DNA from: Gari tellinella
Taxonomy: Eukaryota; Mollusca; Bivalvia; Cardiida; Psammobiidae
DNA: 64,000 nt
NCBI GenBank assembly: GCA_922989275.2
Contig: OV277861.1
Span: 26,318,479 to 26,382,478, forward strand
Direction of reading: 5' to 3'
Under the pieces are notes generated by a model that did no database searches, was not told where the DNA came from, and was given only the letters and a program-made list of their open reading frames with translations. How positions within the stretch are numbered: position 1 is the first letter of the stretch; every line of letters starts with the position of its first letter. Positions 53,749 through 62,865 of this stretch are shown here, one piece after another. The position numbers and the translations under genes were made by a program.

Positions 53749-54324
53749 GGCCTGACGTACTTTCTATAAGTACGACGGAAATCAGACTAACAAAACCTTA
53801 ACATTCTAACAAGCGACTTCTAAAGGGAAACAATTCAACAAATACAATGATAACAACGAAAGAGATCAAACTTGATTAATTACCTTGAAATAGACTCTTG
53901 CTATAGGTTGTTACAAAAATGTAACTATTCCGAACAATTTCCAAAAACAATAATTCCACGGGGATATATATATATATATACCTGTATACACGCAGCAACA
54001 AGTGCCTGACAGAAAGCGCAGTGTTTTAAAAAATTCCAAATGCAGTGCAATCGCCAAAAATCGGAATTCTCTAATAAGACCGAAAAGATTTCTCGGTCCC
54101 GATCATTTATTCTACTTTATTATCAGTTTTTTTCTATCTTGATGCATTACTCCCTTCATTGCCTTACCCCGAGTACAGTTGTTATTTTCAAACAGTTTGG
54201 ATCCTGATCAAACGCCGCCCTACGCGGCGTTTGACCAGAATCCAAACTGTTTGACACCCATTTCAATATTTACGTCAAAATACGTAAATTTTAGATTTGT
54301 TAATAAAAGCAGACACCAATTGTT
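53749..54324 (+). repeat. Dispersed duplication T, copy 2
   Basis: Counterpart of 43433-43989, fused to duplication S copy 2 at GGCCTGACG. Contains a TA dinucleotide run (about 53965-53980) and a TT-C relic with core at 54189-54253. Confidence 0.8.
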
Positions 54325-54355
54325 TAAAATTGATGACGTAATTGCAGTGTAGGGG

Positions 54356-54515
54356 TAACATCTCAAATCTGACCAATCAAATGCTCGAGAACGAGCTCAG
54401 ACTCAACTCAAACTCTTTCTAGCTTTGGAGTCTGCATGCCTCACTATTATACCGCGTTTGAGTCTGAGATCGTTCTCAAGCATTTTATTGGTCGGTTTGA
54501 GCTTTTGAATGCTCT
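54356..54515. mobile_element. Foldback with TCTGACCAATCAAATGC arms, copy 1
   Basis: CTGACCAATCAAATGCTCGA, AACGAGCTCAGACTCAACTC and the loose mirror ending ATTTTATTGGTCGG. The same arms form a tighter hairpin at 60457-60568. Confidence 0.6.
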
Positions 54516-54867
54516 CTGAAGCTACCCAATCCAGAAACCTCTCTATACCGAAGTATTTACTCGGCTTGGAAGGGTTCAATTTTTCAGATATCCCTCTGTA
54601 AACAGTGGGAAAAAGTGATTCTCCCATTTTCGCCCATGTGGGATAGAGAGATTCCCCATGTGGAATCACTCTATCCTCTATACCACGTGACGTCTTTCAT
54701 TGTTTTCCCAGCTTTACCACAAGCGCTGCATGGCGCGGGTAACTAAATGACGTTATTTCTGATGACGTTACTATAAACAACGGCATGTTTTGGCGGCAAA
54801 AAGTGCACATGAACTGCAATTATTTCGTTATTTGTATGTTTTAATGATTTAAAAGGGAGAAAAAAAT

Positions 54868-55014
54868 CCACCATTCGTTCTGTTGATAAAGTGTACGAAT
54901 TTTCACCCCCGAGGGACAGAAAATTCACGCAGGGACTCGGGAAGCCTCGTCCCTGCATGGATTTTCTGACCCTCGGGGGAGAAAATTCCTATTCTACATC
55001 AACACTTATGGTGG
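54868..55014. mobile_element. Foldback with CCCTCGGGG arms
   Basis: CCACCAT tip, TGTTGATAAAGTG, GAATTTTCACCCCCGAGGG and GCAGGGACTCGGGA, then the mirror to ATGGTGG. No gene in 54516-55274 besides an eroded TA-G piece at about 55030-55215. Confidence 0.65.
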
Positions 55015-55274
55015 GTTCTTATAATCTTTTCCGCTAAAATGCAAATGAAACGCAAATGCAATGTACTAAAATGTAGAAAATTACAACTCTTTGAACATTT
55101 TCACCATTTCTGTTAATCTGAGTGGCGAACATTTACTCGGCGTCAGATCTGGCTCCAAACAGTTTGAAAAAAAAAATTTTATTTTGGGGTAAACGCGTTT
55201 ATTGGAAAAGAAGATTATGCTTCATTCTAACAATATAAGAGCCACTTTTCGTGTCTAACATTAGGCTAGAAAAA

Positions 55275-55493
55275 TTAACCCCTTCACTGCCTTACCTCGA
55301 GTACAGTAGTTATTTGCAAACTGTTTGGATCCTGATCAGGCGCCGCGTGACGCGGCGTCTGATCAGAATCCAAACTGTTTGGCACTCGTTTCAGTATTTC
55401 TTATGTCAAAATACCTAAAAAAAAAAAAAAATAGAAATAGATGTAGATGACGATATTTTAGATTTGATGACGTCATGGCAGTGAAGGGATTAA
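55275..55493. mobile_element. TT-C family MITE
   Basis: TTAACCCCTTCACTGCCTTA and TCATGGCAGTGAAGGGATTAA. Core 1 at 55317-55381, GGATCC arms, centre GCCGCGTGACGCGGC. TGACGTCA at about 55469-55476. Confidence 0.85.
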
Positions 55494-55525
55494 GGTCAAA
55501 ACTGTAACACGTGTGTATTTTTATA

Positions 55526-55664
55526 TACAGTTGCACCTCGTTACTTCGAACTTGCTTTAATTGATCGTAACAGTATTTCATATAAGTTGGATTTCGACAA
55601 GTCAATCTCGGTTAATGGGTATGTTCGAACTAACGCGAGTTCGAATTATCGATTTTCGACTGTA
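55526..55664. mobile_element. TA-E MITE, short
   Basis: TACAGTTGCACCTCGTTACTTCGAAC-like left end (TACAGTTGCACCTCG) and GAGTTCGAATTATCGA then CGACTGTA at the right. Pogo-type ends. No core hairpin inside. Confidence 0.65.
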
Positions 55665-55786
55665 ATTATATAAAACTAAACATGACATATGTCATTAATT
55701 CAATTTTGAAAAACAAGATAATAATATAGTAAGTCTTTCCGTTATTAGTCTACACGAATAACTAGAAAAGAAGACAGTTTTGTGAA

Positions 55787-56282
55787 TACAGTGAAACCCC
55801 TCCAAACCGGAACCTCTAAATACCGGAATTCCCTTTAAACCGGACGAAAGCATTGGCCCCGTTTCCAACCCTTCTTTATTTTAATCCATTACACCATAAA
55901 TAAGCCTTTTTACGTCTTTGGTTCATTCCTACACTGAAGAAAATAGTTTATACATTCTAGCAGACAATAGATTAAAGCATGTTGAAAGTAAACCAGAATG
56001 CGCATTAAGACGCATTTTGCTTTACTTTTAACGTTAAGTTGTCAGCTATCTTCCATACTAGAAACAAGCTATTTGGTAATGGGTTAAAACCCCTCTAAAC
56101 CGGAAACCTCTCTAAACCGAAAATTTTCTTCAGTGTAGGAATAAACCAAAGACTTAAAACAGGCGTGTTTATGGTGTAATGGGTTAAAAAAAAAGAAGAG
56201 TGGGAAACGGGGCCAAAGCTTTTGTCCGGTTTAAAGGGAAATCCGGTATTTAGAGGTTCCGGTTTGGAGGGGTTTCACTATA
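55787..56282. mobile_element. TA-P element with nested TT-H pieces
   Basis: TACAGTGAAACCCCTCCAAA and TTGGAGGGGTTTCACTATA with ACCGGAACCTCTAAATACCG subterminal arms. Interior holds TT-H sequence from about 55881 to 56087 (GGTAATGGGTTAA), a second CCCCTCTAAACCGG and another TAATGGGTTAA at about 56180. Nested or tandem history. Confidence 0.65.
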
Positions 56283-56344
56283 ATTATATATATGTAGCTC
56301 TGCTGACTGAAAGAAACATAATTCCTGTAGATCTACAACAATGC

Positions 56345-56590
56345 TTAACCTTTCACTGCCTAATATTTCGTGAGATTTTACCCCTTCACCGTTTCATTGT
56401 CTGCTGCTTCAATTTTGTTGTCTGCAATGTCGTTTCAAAGTTAAAAAATAAGGCAGTAGGACTGAAGAAATTTCAAAACGAGTGTCAAACAGTTTGGATC
56501 CTGATCAGACGCCGCTTTACGCGGCGTCTGATCAGTATCCACACTGTTTGCAAAACGCGCCTTTAGGCGTCAACGAGAGTGAAAGGGTGA
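56345..56590. mobile_element. TT-C family MITE (TTAACCTTTCA variant)
   Basis: TTAACCTTTCACTGCC at the left, GAGAGTGAAAGGGTGAA at the right. Core 1 at 56486-56550 with GGATCC arms and centre GCCGCTTTACGCGGC. Confidence 0.75.
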
Positions 56591-56787
56591 ACTCCTTCAC
56601 TGCCTTACCGCGAGTACAAAAGTTATTTGCAAACAGTTTAGGTCATGATCAGACGCGTCAGGTCAGGGCCCAAATTGTTTGATACTTATTTTAATATTTT
56701 TTAAACAAAATATCTAAAATATAAATTGAGAAATAAAAGCAGACGGCAATTGTTTAAAATGAATGACGTCATGGCAGTGAAGGAGTT
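56588..56787. mobile_element. TT-C family MITE, abutting the previous one
   Basis: TGAACTCCTTCACTGCC and GGCAGTGAAGGAGTTA. The core at about 56630-56681 is shortened to GATCAGACGCGTCAGGTCA. Shares its left TTAA-like word with the right end of the neighbour, as in back-to-back insertion. Confidence 0.7.
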
Positions 56788-56810
56788 ACATATACGTACA
56801 TGTGCATCAA

Positions 56811-57034
56811 ACATGTACGGAATCCTGTTAGGGCCAACAATTTTTCTGATTTTCAATTTTAGTAAAACGCATCTTTTTTCGACGATTTTTACAATAGAAT
56901 ACTATAGGATTTTATGAAAAAGTACTGAAAAAAATATGGAGAATTCACCGTTGCATTCTCGCAACTTTTTTCGGCCTTTTACTAAAATCGAAAATCAGAA
57001 AAATTGTTGGCCCTAACATGATTCCGTAAACATG
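56811..57034. mobile_element. Inverted-repeat element with CATGTACGGAATC ends
   Basis: GGAATCCTGTTAGGGCCAAC and TTTTTCTGATTTTC mirror GAAAATCAGAAAAATTG and GGCCCTAACATGATTCCG. About 224 bp, AT-rich centre. Family not recognised. Confidence 0.65.
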
Positions 57035-57077
57035 CCTTTAGAAACATTTTATAAAAAATCGTCAGATCGACATCAGT

Positions 57078-57575
57078 TACAGTGGAGAAAACATTTTTCT
57101 TTCACAATAAACGCGTTTACGCTAAAACTTTATTTGCTATTGTAAACAGTTTGGAACTAGATCAGATGCCGATTAACCCGGCATCTGATAATGCTCCAAA
57201 CTTTTTGCCATTTTAACACATTGAACCCTAGCGACGAGTATACTCGTCATGAACAAACCATGTACCTATCAAGAGTACACTTGTCCTATGCAAACAGTGT
57301 AGACCCTGATCAGAGGGCTCCTTAATGAGCCCTCTGATCAGGTTCTACGCTGTTTGTCATTTTGTAAAATATTGCGAACAACCACCCTAACTTTTAAAAA
57401 ATGACTTAATTTAATTGTAAAGTGGCATTGTCCATTTAAAGTTTCAGGGGTTAATGAGTAAGAATAAACGGGCAGAATTGTAAAAAAGTTGTCATTAAAA
57501 GTTTTTTTTACATATAATTGCAGTGCTGTTGCGTTTTGTTTGCGTTTAAACTTGGAAATAGTTGTTTCCACTGTA
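57078..57575. mobile_element. TA-G MITE carrying a nested TT-G element
   Basis: TACAGTGGAGAAAACATTTT and TTGTTTCCACTGTA. Core 1 at about 57143-57208 (GGAACT arms). The TT-G insertion 57213-57454 (TTAACACATTGAACCCTAG ... GGGGTTAA) has its own core at about 57290-57358. The right tip lies 28 bp from the stop codon of the neighbouring gene. Confidence 0.7.
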
Positions 57576-57602
57576 CAGAGCATGACTGTGCTTCATTCTT
57601 CT

Positions 57603-59024
57603 TCACCTAAATTTCATTTCTGTCATTGCCAAATATTCCCAATAATTCCCATTGTGCCGTTTTATCCTTAGATTACTACTTCCCAATGTTTTGTCATACA
57701 AACCGTTCAAGTTTGACCCATAACATTTTTCATACCACCATCCACCCTTGTAGAGTTCTGCACAGTTATCATTAGAATATACATCGTTATCGCGGTCATT
57801 TGTGCTAAACGACATATTGTTATGCCTTTTCAGAAAACTGTCTCCAGCGTTACCCGAATACACATCCAGGTAAAGCTTGTAATTCTCACTTTCAGGTAAA
57901 ACATTGAACTTTCCATACTTCGCGTAAGTTGTTTTGTTATCAAAATCCTTCAGATCAATCCGGAGTTCATGGCAACATGGATTTGTTAAGGCTACGATGT
58001 TGTCATTTCCCAACCATAATTCTCCCGTTAAATCGTTTCCGAATCCCTGTTTATAGTCCTGCCAATTTCGATAGAAATCTACGGTCCCATCCTTCCTCCT
58101 TTGGAACACAGTCCATCCTCCTCCGTCGGTAGTCATATCACAATAGACGTCTATTATTTTATCGTAATCTTTAAGGTACACCGTGTAAATACCATCATTT
58201 CTACTGCCTGCATTGTAATGATTCAAACAAGATTGTTGCCAAACACGTTGGGAAATAGTAGCAATGGTGCGTTCGATCGTTTTTAATCGTTCAACAGTGC
58301 TTTTGCTGGAGTTTTCGAAATGACTTATTCTGTCAGATATGCTTTTTATTGATTTTCCAACATTTTCAAAATCATCTTTCAAAGAATTAATTACATTAAA
58401 AATGGGTTTGATCAATATATCAGACACATCCCCGATATGTGAAGTTAAGGACTCCTGGACTCTATCCATTTTATCAATGGCGTCCGCGACTTCAGCTTTA
58501 GTGATTTGAACTTCCTGTGAAATGTTTTCAATTTCACTTTTCACGGATTCAGTCACAGTGCTGATGATACGTGATTCATTCGCTGTACACATGTCAGTTC
58601 TAATTGATGCCAACTCGTAAGAAACATTCCGCAAATGTTTGTCCAAAGAATTCACCTTGGTCGTAACGTGTCTCCGCATTCTTCCAGTAACTGCCTTTTC
58701 ATCCTTGAATGCTTTCACCAATCTCAAAAATTCCTCTCTGTCAACAAACGACACGCTTGTAACAGGAGATATTGTTGAATCGTCACTGGATTGCATATTA
58801 TTGGCGCAGCATTGAGATTGTTCTGTAGAGTCATTGAGTGCCTTTTCAACATATTTAAGTCGGTCATTTAATTCCTCCCTAGCAATGCTGTCTAAGGTTT
58901 GACGTCCGGCCAACTTCACTAGCTGTGCTTCCAATGTCTTAACTTTGTTACAATGAGTATATCCAGACAATGACGTCATCACAAGACACACAACCAAGAC
59001 TGAATACTTCATCATGGCACCCAT
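57603..59024 (-). CDS. Fibrinogen-related protein (ficolin/FREP-like), secreted
   Basis: 473 residues, apparently one exon; ATG at 59024, with other Met codons at 4 and 5, then a signal peptide (KYSVLVVCLVMTSLSGYTHC). Residues about 26-262 are helical and coiled-coil-like (KTLEAQLVKLAG, heptad-rich 150-260), suited to multimer formation. The fibrinogen C-terminal domain is 264-473: Cys266 and Cys295 form the first expected disulfide, with CDMTTDGGGWTVFQRR, GELWLGNDNI, the calcium loop DRDNDVYSNDNCA and Cys421/Cys434 as the second pair, and a TEMKFR end. By family, such proteins bind acetylated or other glycans on microbes and act in mollusc immunity or cell recognition; ligand and tissue here are unknown. 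An extra Cys pair (350-351) and Cys72-73 in the stalk may cross-link chains. Alternative: angiopoietin/tenascin-like FReD protein. Confidence 0.93.
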   Translation of the reverse strand: MGAMMKYSVLVVCLVMTSLSGYTHCNKVKTLEAQLVKLAGRQTLDSIAREELNDRLKYVEKALNDSTEQSQCCANNMQSSDDSTISPVTSVSFVDREEFLRLVKAFKDEKAVTGRMRRHVTTKVNSLDKHLRNVSYELASIRTDMCTANESRIISTVTESVKSEIENISQEVQITKAEVADAIDKMDRVQESLTSHIGDVSDILIKPIFNVINSLKDDFENVGKSIKSISDRISHFENSSKSTVERLKTIERTIATISQRVWQQSCLNHYNAGSRNDGIYTVYLKDYDKIIDVYCDMTTDGGGWTVFQRRKDGTVDFYRNWQDYKQGFGNDLTGELWLGNDNIVALTNPCCHELRIDLKDFDNKTTYAKYGKFNVLPESENYKLYLDVYSGNAGDSFLKRHNNMSFSTNDRDNDVYSNDNCAELYKGGWWYEKCYGSNLNGLYDKTLGSSNLRIKRHNGNYWEYLAMTEMKFR

Positions 59025-59111
59025 AGTGGCCCGTCTTCTTAAAGTAAAAGTAAAATCACACTCTTACTGCCAATGTCACAAACTTTTGTTAGGCAGAGCT
59101 ACTTGAGCGTT

Positions 59112-59128
59112 CTGCTATATTTTATCTC
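59112..59128 (-). promoter_or_regulatory. Possible TATA-like element of the fibrinogen-related gene
   Basis: Reverse strand GATAAAATATAGCAG lies about 90-100 bp upstream of the start codon. Distance and sequence fit a core promoter, but a 5' non-coding exon elsewhere cannot be excluded. A TT-C MITE starts about 15 bp further upstream. Confidence 0.3.
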
Positions 59129-59140
59129 GATTTCAGTAGC

Positions 59141-59359
59141 TTTACACCCCTTCACTGCCTTACCCCGAGTGCAACGGTTATTTGCAAACAGTTTGAATCC
59201 TGATTAGACGCCGCGTAACGCGGCGTCTAATCAGGATTCAACCTATTTGACAATAATTTCAATATTTCTTCAGTCAAAATAGCAAAAATTAGAAATTAAG
59301 AAATAAAAGCAGACGACAATTGTTTAAAATTGATGACGTCACGACAGTGAAGGGGTTAA
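59141..59359. mobile_element. TT-C family MITE upstream of the fibrinogen-related gene
   Basis: TTTACACCCCTTCACTGCC at the left (tip mutated), GACAGTGAAGGGGTTAA at the right. Core 1 at 59184-59249 with GATTAGACGCC arms matched on both sides. TGACGTCA near 59332. Confidence 0.8.
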
Positions 59360-59610
59360 CACTTTCACCGTGAAAAAGAGAAGTATCTAAAACCATTAAC
59401 GTTAACTTAAAACAGTAAGGATACTTTGCAAGCACGCGGATAAACAAGCTAGTTGCGAAGCCGCATTTTGTGTACAGCTGATAACATTCACAGCATTTCG
59501 ATTGACCCTTTATAAGAAATACTTGTCTTGTTCAAGTACAATCGAACTTGAGGTAAGCGTCCGTTAATTAAAGAAGAACAGGGTCTGTAAACGGACTGCT
59601 TACATTTGTA

Positions 59611-59860
59611 TACAGTGGAGAAAACGTTTTTCTTTCCCAATAAACGCGTTTACGCTATAACTATTATTTCTATTGCAAACAGTTTGGAGCCAGATCAGAC
59701 GCCGGGTAACCCGGCGTCTGATCAGGCTCCAAACTGTTTGCATCCACGATAAACATGAATTATCAGAATTGTCCAAAAGTTGCACTTTTCTACGTTTTAG
59801 TGTTTTGCGTTTGCGTTTCGTTTCGTTTAAACGGGAAAGAATAACGTATTCTCCACTGTA
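59611..59860. mobile_element. TA-G family MITE, intact
   Basis: TACAGTGGAGAAAACGTTTT and AACGTATTCTCCACTGTA. Perfect core 1 at 59676-59740, GGAGCC arms, centre GCCGGGTAACCCGGC. Confidence 0.85.
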
Positions 59861-59919
59861 GTGCTTAATGCTTGCTAAAAGGAATGTAGATCTGTCATAA
59901 GTTAAGTTTTCAAGCGTGA

Positions 59920-60330
59920 TTGCTTAAAGCAGGTTGAAATTAAAGCAGAATGCGTTAAGGCGCATTCTGCTTTACTTTCAGCCTGTCTTAAGCTACATGT
60001 ACCATCTGCTAGGATAAAAATCCAAGGATTTCAGAAAAATCCGGAGAAATCGCAGCCCTGGGGATGTAGAAAGCTCCGAAAGATTCTTTATTCCACTATA
60101 TTCATGCATTAAAAGTGCCGCTCAGTAACTCAATTATTCTTCATAAAGATCCCTCTTTATGTTTTTACAATGTCTTTAAACCCATTACACAATATGCTGT
60201 TTCTAGTTTTAAAGACAGGTTAACACTTCAAACAGATTGAAAGTAAAACAGAATGCGCCTTAAGGTGTTTTCAGCTTTACTTCTAACCTGCTTTAAGTGG
60301 TTACTTGTTTTTTAAACTGAAAACAGAATG
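59920..60330. mobile_element. Two TT-H relics
   Basis: First core 2 at about 59925-59995 (GCTTAAAGCAGGTTGAAAT and mirror). Second at about 60225-60300, with a left end AAACCCATTACACAATATGC at about 60178. Right ends not clear. Confidence 0.55.
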
Positions 60331-60456
60331 AACTAAAATCAACGAGTCTGGTATGTTCATATATGTTTTAGATCTACTCAAAATGATGAACTTTCGTTTA
60401 GACTCAATTTCTCTGCAAAACAAACAAAATACCTTGCCCAAATATTATAAAGAATT

Positions 60457-60568
60457 TGAGTTGAGTCTGAAATCGTTTGCAAGCCTTTAATTGGTCAGAT
60501 TTGAGCAAAAGCTCAAATCTGACCAATCATATGCTTGAGAACGAGCTCAGACTCAACTCAAACTCTTT
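60457..60568. repeat. Foldback with TCTGACCAATCA arms, copy 2
   Basis: Arms of about 54 bp (AAGAATTTGAGTTGAGTCTG, TTTAATTGGTCAGATTTGAGC) meet at an AAAA loop. Same arm words as 54356-54515. Confidence 0.75.
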
Positions 60569-60626
60569 ATTACCTTGGACCCAGTTTACATTGACTCGCA
60601 AAGCTTTGTTTCTTCAAAATATAACA

Positions 60627-60692
60627 AACAGTGCAGCTCTTGACTAAGATTAAAGGATCCTTTTTATCTGGGTCTGCACTGTTTGTCTGAAT
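60627..60692. repeat. Core 1 variant with AGGATCCTTTT centre
   Basis: AACAAACAGTGCAGCTC and GTCTGCACTGTTTGTC; the centre AAAGGATCCTTTT differs from other cores. No gene nearby. Confidence 0.45.
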
Positions 60693-60815
60693 GTATAAAA
60701 TTGGTCGCATCGTAAGTGCTTACTTTTAATGATTTCGTTGTTGATAAAAAAGGAGACGACGGGCACTTAAAACACTTAAGGAGGTCCTCTGATATTAACC
60801 AACTTTGTTTTCATG

Positions 60816-61017
60816 TACAGTTGAAACTCGATAATACGAACTCGCGTTAGTTCGAACAAACTCATATTTTAAAGTTAAAACGTGGCTTAGCCACGTTTTA
60901 ACTTTGAAATACGGGTATGTTCGACTTAAGCCTGATCTAGAACGTTGTCGAAATTAAACATATGAAATATCTATAAGATCGTTTAAAGCTAATTCGAAAT
61001 ATCGAGTCCCGACTGTA
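60816..61017. mobile_element. TA-E family MITE with TTTCAAAGTTAAAACGTG hairpin
   Basis: TACAGTTGAAACTCGATAAT and ATATCGAGTCCCGACTGTA. Perfect palindrome at about 60865-60912 (AAAGTTAAAACGTGGC and mirror). Confidence 0.8.
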
Positions 61018-61120
61018 AGTCACGTGGTTGGGCTATTGCTTTTTCGTTGTAATGAATAATTGGCACTTAGAGTACTACAAATGGCCCTTGTGATCTTTGT
61101 ATATAAGGTTTGCAACTATT

Positions 61121-61573
61121 TACAGTGAATGATATATTTTACTTTCCCGTTTAAACGAAACGCAAATGTAATGTTTTGTTTGTTTTCTGGGTAGCAAATA
61201 GTATGGAGCCTGAAGAAACGCCGGGTTACCCGATGTTTGATCTGGCTCCAACATTTTTGCAATGGCAATAATTGTTTAACCCTTGACCTGATAACCTGTT
61301 TCTTGTATTGAAGACAAGTGACCACTTAAAGACAGTTGAAAGTAAAGCAGAATGCGCATTAAGGCGCATTCTGCTTTACTTTCAGCCTGCTTTAAGCTAT
61401 TATCTTCTAGAATATAGGAACTATTTCTTATACGACATATCCATGACTGTATAAATTGGAACTACTTTCTTCAGCGGGGAATAAACTAAATGCACTAAAA
61501 GGCGCTTCTATGGGGGAAAGGGTTAAGCATCAACACGTTTATTGGTAAAGAAAAAAACGTCTTCTCAACTGTA
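61121..61573. mobile_element. TA-G element split by a TT-H MITE
   Basis: TACAGTGAATGATATATTTT at the left and CGTCTTCTCAACTGTA at the right, core 1 at about 61193-61262. The TT-H insertion 61276-61526 (TTAACCCTTGACCTG ... GGAAAGGGTTAA) with core 2 lies just before ATCAACACGTTTATTGG. Confidence 0.7.
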
Positions 61574-61634
61574 TGTGATTGGGATATATCTCCAAATTGT
61601 ACTGGTGAGTGTTCGCTTACGTTGCTTACGTTGC

Positions 61635-61785
61635 CTTCACGGAAAAGAGGAAATATGTCCTTAGGGCACTTAGGCTCGATTTAGAAGAAAAAAAGACACT
61701 ACATGTAGTAAGCACTAAATCGCTGCTTTCACGGAAAAGAGGAAATATGCTCTTAGGGCACTAAGCCTTGATTTAGAAAAAATGA
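61635..61785 (+). repeat. Direct repeat of about 55 bp, two copies
   Basis: TTCACGGAAAAGAGGAAATATG, shortened here to CACGGAAAAGAGGAAATATG, with TTAGGGCACT and CGATTTAGAA, occurs near 61637 and 61728. Function unknown. Confidence 0.6.
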
Positions 61786-61829
61786 AATAAGCGTTACACT
61801 ACTGAACGCATGACTTATTTCTAGGGTTG

Positions 61830-62160
61830 AAGATAGGTGACTACATAAAGCAGGCTGAGAGTAAAGGAGGAGCACATTCAGGCGCAATCTGCTTTACTTA
61901 CAGTCTACTTTGGTTTGGATTGTAAACGTCCGTTTCTGCCATCTATGGGCTCCAAGCCCAACTTCATTTGAGTACCATTGTATAGTCACTAATCTGACTT
62001 CAGTCTACCTTAAGCTATACTAGTACCATCAAGTGGCATCAACTAGGATATAGAAAAAAAAGCTCTAGTTACACATTCATAACTGTATAAAAATAAATAT
62101 TTCTTCAATGGAGGAATGATGTAGATGCGTTAAACGGAATATCTATGTGGTAAATGGTTA
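61830..62160. mobile_element. TT-H relic with insertion
   Basis: CATAAAGCAGGCTGAGAGTA, GCGCAATCTGCTTTAC and a right end CTATGTGGTAAATGGTTAA. About 70 unrelated bases are inserted at 61915-61990. No gene in 62161-62680. Confidence 0.5.
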
Positions 62161-62683
62161 AGTATGCCAATGTACGTAGCAATTCCCAAAATGAGATCAG
62201 TAATATAAAACGGGTGAAAACATTTCTGGGGATGAAAATCACCTATTCTGCAAACCCTGATGCCAATTGTATATGGTTAGCAGCTAGATCTGCTCGAAAC
62301 TGTTTGATACCATGGCGAAAAATGGGAAATAAGTATTTACAAATACTGTCAGTTTGGACATTTTATTTCATTGCGTTTATCTTTAATTTCATTTAAACGG
62401 GAAACAGTAGCGCGCCCAGCCCCTACCCACACCAAGTATAGGTTATAATTATGATGAATGGGAAAGGGGAATAGTTTTTATTGAACCTACATTAAATTCC
62501 CATTTTTGATACAGTCCAAATATATAAAGCAACCACTAACTAAAGTAGCATTTGGTGAACTGGCTACTTATCAGAAGGGAAAGCTTGAGCTTCCATTTTA
62601 GGTACGTAGGACAAAGGTCACATGATCAGTCACTAAAAATGAGTTTTGGGTTCGCTTTGGTTTCCGGACAATAACTTTAGTTC

Positions 62684-62815
62684 GTGTGGGCTCTAATCGG
62701 AGAATTGGGCGGGGGATGGAGGGGGTGGGTGGAGAGAGGTGGAGGGAGGGGGTTATGGAATCACCCCGGCGTCGGCGTTTTTGTGGGTTTGTTTTGGGGG
62801 GGGGGGGGGGTTAAA
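62684..62815 (+). repeat. G-rich tract
   Basis: Runs such as GGGGGATGGAGGGGGTGGG and a final uninterrupted G-run near 62796-62810. Four or more G-runs within short spacing, so G-quadruplex formation is plausible on this strand. Confidence 0.7.
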
Positions 62816-62865
62816 GTGTTTTGGTTAGTGTTAAAATGTATTTTTACTAACATAATATTTGCATT

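Larger units (their letters stand above)
51935..53751 (+). repeat. Dispersed duplication S, copy 2
   Basis: Counterpart of 33085-35067. Lacks both TT-C insertions of copy 1 (bare TTAA at 52819-52822). Breaks off inside the TA-A MITE after GTGTTTAAGG, where duplication T begins. Confidence 0.8.

Noticed and set aside
1837..59861. A recurring peptide (TVWSQIRRRVTRRLIRLQTV and relatives such as SLDPDQTPRNAASD) in many short ORFs that looks like a conserved protein family
   Set aside because: It is the translation of the core 1 palindrome in different frames. It appears on both strands at every TA-G or TT-C MITE, always inside short frames without gene context.
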